A stretch of 64,000 nt of DNA from Aestuariibaculum lutulentum. GTDB taxonomy: Bacteria > Bacteroidota > Bacteroidia > Flavobacteriales > Flavobacteriaceae. The DNA is taken from contig NZ_CP136709.1 in the NCBI RefSeq assembly GCF_032926325.1, positions 1,525,501 to 1,589,500 on the forward strand, written 5' to 3'. Positions 34,284 to 42,518 of the stretch are shown here, one piece after another (position 1 is the stretch's first letter; each line of letters opens with the position of its first letter). The notes below the pieces were generated by a model. That model did not search any database and was not told where the DNA came from. It saw only the letters and a list, made by a program, of their open reading frames with translations. Position numbers and translations under genes: made by a program.

Positions 34284-35270
34284 ATGAAATCACTTGCATC
34301 AAAATTAAGTCTAATAGTATTGTTCTTCGGAATGCTGACGTTTGCGCAGGACATTCGTGTACACGATCCAGTGGTGATTCAGCAGGATGATACGTTTTAT
34401 TTGTATTGTACAGGTCGAGGCATTAGCTGTTTTAGTTCAAAAGATTTAAAAAACTGGAAAAAGGAACCTACGGTATTTCCTGAAAAACCAGAGTGGACAG
34501 ATCAGGTGGTTTCAGATTTTAAAAATCATATCTGGGCACCCGACATTTCGTTTTATAACGGAACTTATTACTTGTATTATTCGGTATCAGCGTTTGCTAA
34601 AAATACTTCTGCTATTGGTGTAGCAACGAATAAAACCTTAAACCCTTCCCATGAAAATTATAAATGGGTCGATCATGGTATTGTTATCCAATCGGTACCT
34701 AATCGTGATTTATGGAATGCTATTGATCCCAATTTAATTTTTGATGAGGAGAATATACCGTGGTTGTCTTTTGGGTCGTTTTGGGATGGTTTAAAAATGG
34801 TGAAACTAAATCCGGATTTATTGTCTATTGCTGAACCTCAGCAATGGCACACCATTGCCAGACGTGAACGTTCTTTCGATTTAGCGGATACAAATCCGGG
34901 TGATGCTGCTCTTGAAGCGCCTTTCATTTTCAAAAAGAATGACTATTATTATTTATTCCTGTCCTGGGATTTATGTTGTCGAGGAGAAAAAAGCACCTAC
35001 AAAGTCGTGGTTGGCCGTTCTAAAAACGCCACAGGGCCTTATTTAGATAAAAAAGGAAAACCGCTTTTTGAAGGTGGCGGAACTTTACTCGTTGAAGGGA
35101 ATGAAAACTGGTATGGCGCCGGACATAACAGTACGTATACGTTTAATGGAAAAGATTATATGTTTTTCCATGCCTATGATGCTAACGATAATGGTTCACC
35201 AAAGCTTAAGGTTGGTGAGTTACTTTGGGACGAAGCTGGCTGGCCGAGTTTAAAGACAAAATTAGAATAG
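34284..35270 (+). CDS. GH43 arabinan endo-1,5-alpha-L-arabinosidase
   Basis: The 328-residue protein has a standard signal peptide ending in GMLTFAQ. The pattern IRVHDPVVIQQDDTFYLYCT, NHIWAPDISFYNGTYYLYYS, NAIDPNLIFDEENIPWLSFG and AALEAPFIFKKNDYYYLF follows single-domain endo-arabinanases closely, with base Asp, pKa-modulating Asp and acid Glu in order. It would cut alpha-1,5-arabinan chains or imported oligomers in the periplasm. GH127 begins 2 bases after its stop, so expression is coupled. Confidence 0.87.
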   Translation: MKSLASKLSLIVLFFGMLTFAQDIRVHDPVVIQQDDTFYLYCTGRGISCFSSKDLKNWKKEPTVFPEKPEWTDQVVSDFKNHIWAPDISFYNGTYYLYYSVSAFAKNTSAIGVATNKTLNPSHENYKWVDHGIVIQSVPNRDLWNAIDPNLIFDEENIPWLSFGSFWDGLKMVKLNPDLLSIAEPQQWHTIARRERSFDLADTNPGDAALEAPFIFKKNDYYYLFLSWDLCCRGEKSTYKVVVGRSKNATGPYLDKKGKPLFEGGGTLLVEGNENWYGAGHNSTYTFNGKDYMFFHAYDANDNGSPKLKVGELLWDEAGWPSLKTKLE

Positions 35271-35272
35271 AC

Positions 35273-37636
35273 ATGCAAAAGTTAATCGGAAGTTTATTGG
35301 TATTAAGCACTCTGTTTTCTCAGGCACAGAAGCAGGTCGAGGTATTCCCTTTAAATCAGGTGAGTGTAACTTCAGGTGTTTTTAAACAAGCCTCAGAAAC
35401 CGATTTTAATTACATTGAAAAACTTAATGCAGACCGATTATTAGCGCCTTTTTTACGAGAAGCCGGATTAGAACCAAAAGCGACGTCTTATACCAATTGG
35501 GAAAATACAGGGTTAGATGGTCATATTCTTGGGCATTATGTGTCGGCTTTGTCTATGTATTTGGCATCAACTAACGATGCTAAAGCCGAAGAGTTACTGG
35601 ATTACACGCTTTCTGAATTACAACGTATTCAGGAAGCCAACGGCAATGGTTACATTGGAGGTATTCCAGGAAGTTCAGACTTATGGCAGGAAATTAAAGC
35701 GGGAAAAATTGAAGCAGGAAGCTTCAGCTTGAATGGAAAATGGGTGCCGCTTTACAATATTCATAAAACGTTTGCAGGATTAAAAGATGCCTGGGTGCAT
35801 GCTGGTAAAGAAGAGGCAAAGGATATGCTCATTAAATTAACCGATTGGTTTATTGACGTTACTAAAGATTTGACCGATGTGCAGGTTCAGGATGTGTTAC
35901 GTTCGGAACATGGTGGATTAAACGAAGTCTTTGCTGAGGTTTATAAGATTACAGATGATAAAACCTATTTAGAATTGGCAAAGCGTTTTTCCGAAAAGGC
36001 ATTGTTAAATCCGTTGGCTGAAAATAAAGATATCCTTACTGGAATGCATGCCAATACGCAAATTCCTAAGTTTATAGGTTTTGAAAGAATTAGTCAGCTC
36101 GATCACGATGCAAAATATCATAATGCCGCTTCTCATTTTTACGATAATGTGACCCAACATCGTTCGTTAAGTATTGGTGGTAATAGCGTGCGTGAGCATT
36201 TCAACCCTATAGATGATTTTAGTTCCGTTTTAGCAGGCGAGCAAGGTCCTGAGACCTGTAACACCTACAATATGCTTAAATTAAGCAAGCTGTTGTTTGA
36301 AGACACAGGAGAAAATAAATACATTGAATTTTACGAAAGAGGACTATATAACCATATTTTATCTTCACAAAATCCTAATGGTGGTTTTGTCTATTTTACA
36401 CCGATGCGCCCGGGACATTACCGTGTGTATTCGCAACCTGAAACCAGTTTTTGGTGTTGTGTGGGTTCTGGTTTAGAAAATCATACCAAGTATAACGAAC
36501 TTATTTATGCTAAAAGTGAAGATACACTTTATGTGAATTTGTTTATTCCATCAAAAGTTAACTGGAAAGAAAAACAAGCAACATTAACACAAAATACAAA
36601 CTTCCCGGAAGAGGCTAAATCGCAACTGGTTTGGCAAAGTAAAAAGAAAACAAATGCCACTTTAAAATTGCGCTATCCCACTTGGGTAAAACCGGGCGAG
36701 TTAAAATTATTCATCAATAAAAAGTTAATAGAGATTGAAACCCAACCGGGACACTATATTTCCTTAACACGTAAATGGAAAAAGGGAGACAATATTGAAA
36801 TGGAATTGCCTATGCATTTGGGTTTGGAGCAAATTCCGGATGAGTCAGGTTATGTGTCGGTTAAGTATGGACCTATTGTTTTGGCTGCGGTAACAGGAGA
36901 AGATAATCAGGTAGGTTTATTCGCCGATGATAGCCGCGGGGGGCATATCGCCAACGGACCATTTTTACCTCTAACAGAAGCGCCGATGTTTGTATCTGAA
37001 AACCTTCAAAGTATTTTAAAAAATATAAAACCTGTTGAAGGAAAGCCGTTAACCTTTTCAACGGGAGATATGGTGTATCCAAATCAATTTAAAGGTTTGA
37101 TACTTCAGCCATTTTATAAAATTCATGAGAAACGATATGCTATTTATTTCAAGAATGAAACACCTGAAAGTTTAGCTAAAATGCAACAGGCTCTTGAAGA
37201 AAAGCAAAAAGCCGAAGCGTATTTAAGATCGATAACTATCGATTATGTAGCGCCGGGAGAACAGCAACCAGAATCTGATCATGGTATAGAATCAGAGCAA
37301 TCAAATAATGGTGTGCATCAAAACCGCCATTGGCGTGATGCGTCAGGTTGGTTTAGTTATAACATGAAAAATAAAGAACATAAGGCAAAAGCGTTACGTG
37401 TCACTTATTTTGGTGGAGATACAGGTAGATCCTTCAATATTTTAATAAATGAAACACGAATAGCCAAGGTAACATTAGACGGTTCTAAAGGCAATGTGTT
37501 TTACGATGTAGACTATGAAATTCCTAGTGATTTAATTAAGGAGAAAGATATTTTAAACGTACGTTTTGAAGCCAAAGCAGGTTCTGTAGCGGGAGGCATT
37601 TATGGCGTGCGATTAATTAGTGAAACTAAAAATTAA
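35273..37636 (+). CDS. GH127 beta-L-arabinofuranosidase-like protein with DUF6805 domain
   Basis: The ATG at 35273 gives 787 residues and a good signal peptide, MQKLIGSLLVLSTLFSQAQ; a frame open further upstream overlaps the previous gene and is rejected. The alpha/alpha barrel has the GH127 zinc and nucleophile site: GPETCNTYNMLKL with its Glu and Cys, then FWCCVGSGLENHTKYNE with the Cys pair including the nucleophile. The C-terminal 130 residues resemble DUF6805. The enzyme releases beta-L-arabinofuranose. Together with alpha-specific enzymes it lets the cell handle both anomers found in pectin-linked or protein-linked arabinan. Confidence 0.88.
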   Translation: MQKLIGSLLVLSTLFSQAQKQVEVFPLNQVSVTSGVFKQASETDFNYIEKLNADRLLAPFLREAGLEPKATSYTNWENTGLDGHILGHYVSALSMYLASTNDAKAEELLDYTLSELQRIQEANGNGYIGGIPGSSDLWQEIKAGKIEAGSFSLNGKWVPLYNIHKTFAGLKDAWVHAGKEEAKDMLIKLTDWFIDVTKDLTDVQVQDVLRSEHGGLNEVFAEVYKITDDKTYLELAKRFSEKALLNPLAENKDILTGMHANTQIPKFIGFERISQLDHDAKYHNAASHFYDNVTQHRSLSIGGNSVREHFNPIDDFSSVLAGEQGPETCNTYNMLKLSKLLFEDTGENKYIEFYERGLYNHILSSQNPNGGFVYFTPMRPGHYRVYSQPETSFWCCVGSGLENHTKYNELIYAKSEDTLYVNLFIPSKVNWKEKQATLTQNTNFPEEAKSQLVWQSKKKTNATLKLRYPTWVKPGELKLFINKKLIEIETQPGHYISLTRKWKKGDNIEMELPMHLGLEQIPDESGYVSVKYGPIVLAAVTGEDNQVGLFADDSRGGHIANGPFLPLTEAPMFVSENLQSILKNIKPVEGKPLTFSTGDMVYPNQFKGLILQPFYKIHEKRYAIYFKNETPESLAKMQQALEEKQKAEAYLRSITIDYVAPGEQQPESDHGIESEQSNNGVHQNRHWRDASGWFSYNMKNKEHKAKALRVTYFGGDTGRSFNILINETRIAKVTLDGSKGNVFYDVDYEIPSDLIKEKDILNVRFEAKAGSVAGGIYGVRLISETKN

Positions 37637-37658
37637 TACAACAACTAAACTAAATATT

Positions 37659-39644
37659 ATGATACAACAACGTTTAACAAAAGCTATTGGTTTATCCTTG
37701 ATGCTAAATGCATTTTTGGTGGTTGGGCAAACCGATTTAGAGGTAGATATCAATAATAAAATAGCAGAGATTCAACCAACGATGTATGGTGTGTTTTTTG
37801 AAGATATCAACTTTGCTGCCGATGGCGGTTTGTATGCAGAAATGATAAAAAACAGATCGTTCGAGTTTACGGTCGATCCGTTTTTGGGCTGGGTGCAACC
37901 CAACAGTGACAAGCATTCGTTTAATAAAAATTCCGGGATTGGATCTATTGTGAAATATGCAGATAACCCTGGAAACACTAATTTTATTAGAGTTAAAGTA
38001 AATAACGATCAAGGCTATCAATTGATTAACGAGGGCTTCCGTGGCATGGGAATCAAAGAAGGCGAAAGCTATAATTTGTATTTATCAGCAGCTAAGCATA
38101 GCGGAAATATCAGTAAAATTAATGTTCAGTTTATTGATGAAAATAATGTGGTTTTAGGAGAAACTTCAGTAGATATAACATCATCAGACTGGACAGATTA
38201 TAAAGCACAAATTACAGCCAGTAAAACACAGGCAAAAGCGAAACTTAAATTCACGTTTGAAGGCACAGGAGAAATCGATTTAGACATGATTTCTTTATTT
38301 CCTGTTGATACATGGAAAGGCAGAGAAAAAGGATTACGCAAAGATTTAGTACAGTTATTATATGATTTAGATCCAGGGTTTTTAAGATTTCCAGGAGGTT
38401 GTATTGTTGAAGGGCGCACACTGGCAAGACGTTATCAATGGAAAAAAACAGTTGGCCCAATCGAAAACAGAGAGGTTTTGGTAAACCGATGGAATACCGA
38501 GTTTAGTCATCGATTAACACCCGATTATTATCAGAGTTTTGGTTTAGGGTTTTTCGAGTATTTTCAGTTGTCTGAAGATTTAGGGGCAGAGCCTCTACCT
38601 ATTTTAAGCTGCGGTATGGCTTGTCAGTTTAACTCAGGGGAGTTGGTGCCTATGGATGAGCTAGATCCTTATGTTCAGGACGCCATAGAATTAATTGAAT
38701 TCGCTAACGGGTCTATAAATACGCCTTGGGGTAAATTAAGAAACGAGATGGGGCATCCAGAGCCTTTTCGTTTAAAATATATTGGTGTAGGTAACGAACA
38801 ATGGGGACCAGATTATATTGAGCGTTATAAAGCTTTTGCACAAGCTATTAAGGCAAAATACCCGGATATGATTATTGTTTCAGGTAGCGGACCATTTCCT
38901 GATGGTGATTACTTCGAATATGGCATGGAAGAGCTTAAAAAGCTAAATGCCGAAATTATAGACGAACATTATTATCGTAGCCCAGAATGGTTTAGAGAGA
39001 ACGCAACACGTTATGATAGTTACGACAGAAAGGGACCTAAAATTTTTGCAGGTGAATATGCAGCACAAAGTGTAGCTATTGCAAGTCCTGAAAATAGAAA
39101 TAACTGGGAGTGTGCCTTCTCTGAAGCTGCTTTTATAACAGGACTAGAGCGTAATGCCGAGGTTGTGAATTTAACATCGTATGCACCACTTATGGCTCAC
39201 GAAGAAGGTTGGCAATGGACACCAGATATGATTTGGTTTAATAACTTACAGTCATACGGAACAGCGAATTATCAGGTTCAAAAGTTGTTTTCAACTAATC
39301 GAGGAACCGATTTAATTTCGGTAACCAGTGATGGTCAAGATTTAACAGGACAAAACGAATTATATGCTTCAGCAGTTACCGATTCAGGAACAAACGAAGT
39401 GATTGTAAAAGTGGTAAACACCTCAAAGCAATCACAGGAGGTTACTATAAATTTAAAAGGGAAAAAAGTTTATAAAAAAGGAGCATTAATTGTTCTTAAA
39501 AGTGAAAACCTGGAGGATGAAAATTCATTTGAAAACCCAGATAATATTGTTCCTGTATCTGCTGAAATTCAGAATAAAAACGGAATACTTAATTTGAAAT
39601 TACAACCTTATTCGGTGTCCGTGATTAAATTTAAATTGCGATAA
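37659..39644 (+). CDS. GH51 alpha-L-arabinofuranosidase with CBM-like insert
   Basis: The ATG at 37659 gives 661 residues with signal peptide MIQQRLTKAIGLSLMLNAFL; an earlier GTG is unlikely. The layout differs from the first GH51: an N-terminal beta stretch beginning TMYGVFFEDINFAADGGLYA, a carbohydrate-binding-like insert at about residues 105-215, then the barrel. Acid/base is Glu380 in GVGNEQWGPDY and the nucleophile Glu466 in IFAGEYAAQS. This long type removes arabinosyl groups from polysaccharides and is common in plant-biomass degraders. It is 22 bases downstream of GH127. Confidence 0.9.
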   Translation: MIQQRLTKAIGLSLMLNAFLVVGQTDLEVDINNKIAEIQPTMYGVFFEDINFAADGGLYAEMIKNRSFEFTVDPFLGWVQPNSDKHSFNKNSGIGSIVKYADNPGNTNFIRVKVNNDQGYQLINEGFRGMGIKEGESYNLYLSAAKHSGNISKINVQFIDENNVVLGETSVDITSSDWTDYKAQITASKTQAKAKLKFTFEGTGEIDLDMISLFPVDTWKGREKGLRKDLVQLLYDLDPGFLRFPGGCIVEGRTLARRYQWKKTVGPIENREVLVNRWNTEFSHRLTPDYYQSFGLGFFEYFQLSEDLGAEPLPILSCGMACQFNSGELVPMDELDPYVQDAIELIEFANGSINTPWGKLRNEMGHPEPFRLKYIGVGNEQWGPDYIERYKAFAQAIKAKYPDMIIVSGSGPFPDGDYFEYGMEELKKLNAEIIDEHYYRSPEWFRENATRYDSYDRKGPKIFAGEYAAQSVAIASPENRNNWECAFSEAAFITGLERNAEVVNLTSYAPLMAHEEGWQWTPDMIWFNNLQSYGTANYQVQKLFSTNRGTDLISVTSDGQDLTGQNELYASAVTDSGTNEVIVKVVNTSKQSQEVTINLKGKKVYKKGALIVLKSENLEDENSFENPDNIVPVSAEIQNKNGILNLKLQPYSVSVIKFKLR

Positions 39645-39710
39645 GTGTGAATTTAACAATTTTAAGACTAATTTTATATCCAGTTTCAAGAATAACTAAA
39701 TAAAGATAAA

Positions 39711-40898
39711 ATGAATAATACATTTAAAAAAGGCCTTTACACGTTTGCTTTATTGGGTGCAGCTTTACTAAGTGTGCAATGCAAAAGTGACAAAAAAAAT
39801 ACGGTTCAAGATGAGATTGTAACCGAACCAACACCTTTAGTAACGATTTCAAAGAAACCTTTCGGAATAACTTCCGATAGTATCGCTGTAGAGCAGTATA
39901 CCTTAAAAAATGAAAAAGGTATGGAAGTCAGTATTATCACCTTTGGAGGTATTATTACACACTGGACAGCGCCAGATAAAAATGGAAAATATGAAGACGT
40001 TGTTTTAGGATATGAAACCTTAGCACCTTATGAAACAAATCCAACGTTTTTTGGAGCTTTAATTGGTCGATACGGGAATCGTATTGCAAAAGGGAAATTT
40101 TCTTTAAATGGAGAAAAATATACTTTAGCAACTAACGACGGGCCAAATCACTTACACGGTGGTAAAAAAGGATTCGATAAAGTGGTTTGGACGGCTTCGG
40201 AAACACAAACCGATAGTACCGCTTCTTTAGTGTTAACGTATTTAAGTAAGGATATGGAAGAAGGGTATCCCGGTAATTTAGATACAAAAGTGGTTTATAC
40301 CTTAAATAATAACAATGAACTGGAAGTAGCTTATGAAGCGACAACCGATAAACCAACCATTGTAAACTTAACACAGCATTCTTACTTTAATTTAACAGGA
40401 GATGAGTCTCAAACTATTTTAGGGCACGAGTTAATGATTGATGCCGATCAGTTAGTACCAGTTGACGAGACTTTAATTCCAACAGGAGAATTAACAGATG
40501 TTACAGGAACACCATTCGATTTTAGGGCAGCGAAGCCAATTGGTCAGGATATTAATGCTGAAGATACACAGTTAAAACGTGGTTTAGGGTACGATCACTG
40601 TTGGGTGTTAAACAATCAGGATGAAGGGATGCGTTTAGCGGCATCAGCTTACGATAAAACAAGTGGTAGAGTTTTAGAAGTTTATACCGATGAACCAGGA
40701 ATTCAATTATACACCGGAAACTTTTTAGACGGTACATTACCTTCTAAAAACGGAGGAACTTATGGTCATAGAACGGGCTTTTGTTTAGAGACCGAGCACT
40801 ACCCAGATTCTCCAAACCAACCAGAGTTTCCATCGGTGACTTTAAATCCTGATGATACTTATCAAACCACAACGATATTTAAGTTCAATACTAAATAA
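39711..40898 (+). CDS. galM: aldose 1-epimerase (galactose mutarotase family), lipoprotein
   Basis: The 395-residue protein has a lipoprotein signal, AALLSVQCKSDKK, with the Cys at about residue 24. The GalM fold is shown by GGIITHWTAPDKNGK, GRYGNRIAKGKFSLNG, NLTQHSYFNLTG (catalytic His), and ETEHYPDSPNQPEFPS (catalytic Glu). It equilibrates alpha and beta anomers of aldoses, here most likely released arabinose, in the periplasm or at the surface. Being extracytoplasmic it complements the alpha- and beta-specific glycosidases of the same operon. It is last in the plus-strand run, 66 bases after GH51. Confidence 0.88.
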   Translation: MNNTFKKGLYTFALLGAALLSVQCKSDKKNTVQDEIVTEPTPLVTISKKPFGITSDSIAVEQYTLKNEKGMEVSIITFGGIITHWTAPDKNGKYEDVVLGYETLAPYETNPTFFGALIGRYGNRIAKGKFSLNGEKYTLATNDGPNHLHGGKKGFDKVVWTASETQTDSTASLVLTYLSKDMEEGYPGNLDTKVVYTLNNNNELEVAYEATTDKPTIVNLTQHSYFNLTGDESQTILGHELMIDADQLVPVDETLIPTGELTDVTGTPFDFRAAKPIGQDINAEDTQLKRGLGYDHCWVLNNQDEGMRLAASAYDKTSGRVLEVYTDEPGIQLYTGNFLDGTLPSKNGGTYGHRTGFCLETEHYPDSPNQPEFPSVTLNPDDTYQTTTIFKFNTK

Positions 40899-40918
40899 TT
40901 AAAGTGTTAATCAAAAGA

Positions 40919-40951
40919 AAATCCCAATAAGTAATTTATTGGGATTTTTTT
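40919..40951. terminator. bidirectional terminator between galM and the regulator gene
   Basis: AAATCCCAATAA and TTATTGGGATTT form a 12-pair stem with a five-base loop. On the plus strand seven Ts follow; on the minus strand the stem is followed by TTCTTTTGATT. It sits between two convergent genes and would end both transcripts. Confidence 0.85.
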
Positions 40952-40963
40952 ATGCTGCATGTT

Positions 40964-41683
40964 TTATTTAAACAAAGAAAAATTAAAGCCTTTTTCTTCA
41001 AGCTTTTTGTATTTTCTGTAGTCGAATTTATAAAGATATGCTCCTTTTTTAGATCCCGATTTATCTTTTTTATCTAACGGAATAAGGAGCTTTAAAGACA
41101 AAACTTTCTTTCTAAAATTTCTTGGATCTAATTCCTTTTGATGAATAACCTCGTATAATTTTTGAAGCTGCGGAATGGTAAATTGTTTTGGTAATAACTC
41201 AATACCAATTGGGTAAAATCTCGATTTCAATTTTAAGCGCTCTAAAGCATCTTGCACCATATCACCATGATCATAAACCAGTTTAGGTAATTTATCGACT
41301 TCAAACCAATGCGCGCCATGTTTGGCAACCAATTCTTTGTCATATTCACCAATACGTATTAAGGCGTATTGCGCTATAGATATACAGCGAGCGCCATCAT
41401 CTCTACTCGTGTCTGAATAAGATTTTAGTTCTTCCATATAGATGTTTTCCAGACCTGTAATCTCCTTTAAAACACGTTGAGCCGCCTCTGTAACACTCTC
41501 GTTTGGACTAACAAAACTTCCAATTAGAGATAACTCGCCTTGTTTGGGCTTTACACGTCGCTCAAAAACTAAAAGTTTCAAAATACCATCATCAAAACCG
41601 AATATAATACAATCGGTGGCGACATAAATTTTTTCTCCGTTTTCGTAGGTATGTGTTTCTTTCGTGGCTGTCATGTTATTCAT
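40964..41683 (-). CDS. Nudix-fold transcriptional regulator (AraR/NrtR-like) with winged helix
   Basis: The protein has 239 residues (236 if the ATG at 41674, which reduces overlap with the preceding gene, is used). Residues 15-150 form a Nudix fold, but the Nudix box reads GSFVSPNESVTEAAQRVLKE followed by ITGL, lacking the metal-binding Glu of REUxEExGU, so hydrolysis is unlikely. The C-terminal LLPKQFTIPQLQKLYEVIHQ and FRKKVLSLKLL form the winged helix that binds DNA. In Bacteroides a protein of this design controls arabinose genes. Next to an arabinan locus it is most likely its arabinose-responsive repressor or activator. Confidence 0.82.
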   Translation of the reverse strand: MNNMTATKETHTYENGEKIYVATDCIIFGFDDGILKLLVFERRVKPKQGELSLIGSFVSPNESVTEAAQRVLKEITGLENIYMEELKSYSDTSRDDGARCISIAQYALIRIGEYDKELVAKHGAHWFEVDKLPKLVYDHGDMVQDALERLKLKSRFYPIGIELLPKQFTIPQLQKLYEVIHQKELDPRNFRKKVLSLKLLIPLDKKDKSGSKKGAYLYKFDYRKYKKLEEKGFNFSLFK

Positions 41684-42518
41684 TTAAAAAGTTTAGAGTC
41701 TTTTGAATTACGGTATTTAGTTGAAGTGGTAGTTTGTTGTGTTCCCAAGGGTGTTTAGCTCCAAAAACGTGGTCGGCGTTTTCTATGGTTACAAATTTAC
41801 TGTTTGTATTCCAATTGTGGATATGTTTAGATTCAGTAATAGATACACTAGTATCTGCATCGCCATGAATAATGAGATGAGGTTTGTTTAAATGTTTTGC
41901 GGCGCGTTCAATATTAAAACGGTCTTGATTTGCTTTAAAATCTTCGTAGAACTGATAATAATGGGGCATCTGCTGTTTGGTTCTGCCATTTTCTACAAAT
42001 GTAACACCTGTTTCCTGCCATTGGCTGGCCTCGTAAAGTTGCATCATTCGATTTTCAAAATCAGAGACACTGGCTAAACTAATAAGTTTTTTAATTCGTG
42101 TGTCTTCTTCTGCTTTAATTAAGGTAATGCCTCCTCCACGGCTATGACCTATTAAGGTTATGTTATTCGTATTGGCAAACTTTTGAATTTCAGAAGAGTT
42201 ACAAGCCCAGTCTATAACCGTTTTTAAATCGTCAAGTTCTTTAGTGTAATTGTTATTTCCGAAGGCTTCTAAATCAGGAAAGTCTATGGGTTGCTCTACC
42301 GTTCCGCCGTTATGCGAGAAGTTAAATTTTATAAAGTAAAATCCTGCTTTCGCGAAAGCGTTTGCCATTAAATTCCAGGCACCCCAGTCTTTAAAACCTT
42401 TATAGCCATGGCAAAATATGATAATGGGCTGATTGATTTTAGTTGATGTGTAGGTTGCATCAATTAAAATGGGTTTTTGGTGTAAGCCATTAATAATAGT
42501 TTGCTTTTTGGTTAGCAT
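41676..42518 (-). CDS. alpha/beta hydrolase family protein
   Basis: The 280-residue protein has a Ser-Asp-His triad: LIGHSRGGGIT with the nucleophile, IIHGDADTSVSI with the acid, and NADHVFGAKHPWE with the histidine. PIIIFCHGYKGFKDWGAWN provides the oxyanion loop. It resembles serine aminopeptidase S33/dienelactone-hydrolase-like enzymes; no signal peptide is visible. It abuts addB (no gap) and overlaps the regulator by 8 bases, so the three are one minus-strand unit. A function as carbohydrate esterase or as general cytoplasmic esterase cannot be distinguished. Confidence 0.78.
   Translation of the reverse strand: MLTKKQTIINGLHQKPILIDATYTSTKINQPIIIFCHGYKGFKDWGAWNLMANAFAKAGFYFIKFNFSHNGGTVEQPIDFPDLEAFGNNNYTKELDDLKTVIDWACNSSEIQKFANTNNITLIGHSRGGGITLIKAEEDTRIKKLISLASVSDFENRMMQLYEASQWQETGVTFVENGRTKQQMPHYYQFYEDFKANQDRFNIERAAKHLNKPHLIIHGDADTSVSITESKHIHNWNTNSKFVTIENADHVFGAKHPWEHNKLPLQLNTVIQKTLNFLNE

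Noticed and set aside
35225..35272. Upstream extension of the GH127 gene
   Set aside because: It overlaps the GH43 end and adds residues before a perfect signal peptide beginning at 35273.
37620..37658. GTG start for the second GH51 gene
   Set aside because: It would place 13 residues before a good signal peptide and overlap the GH127 stop. The ATG at 37659 is better.
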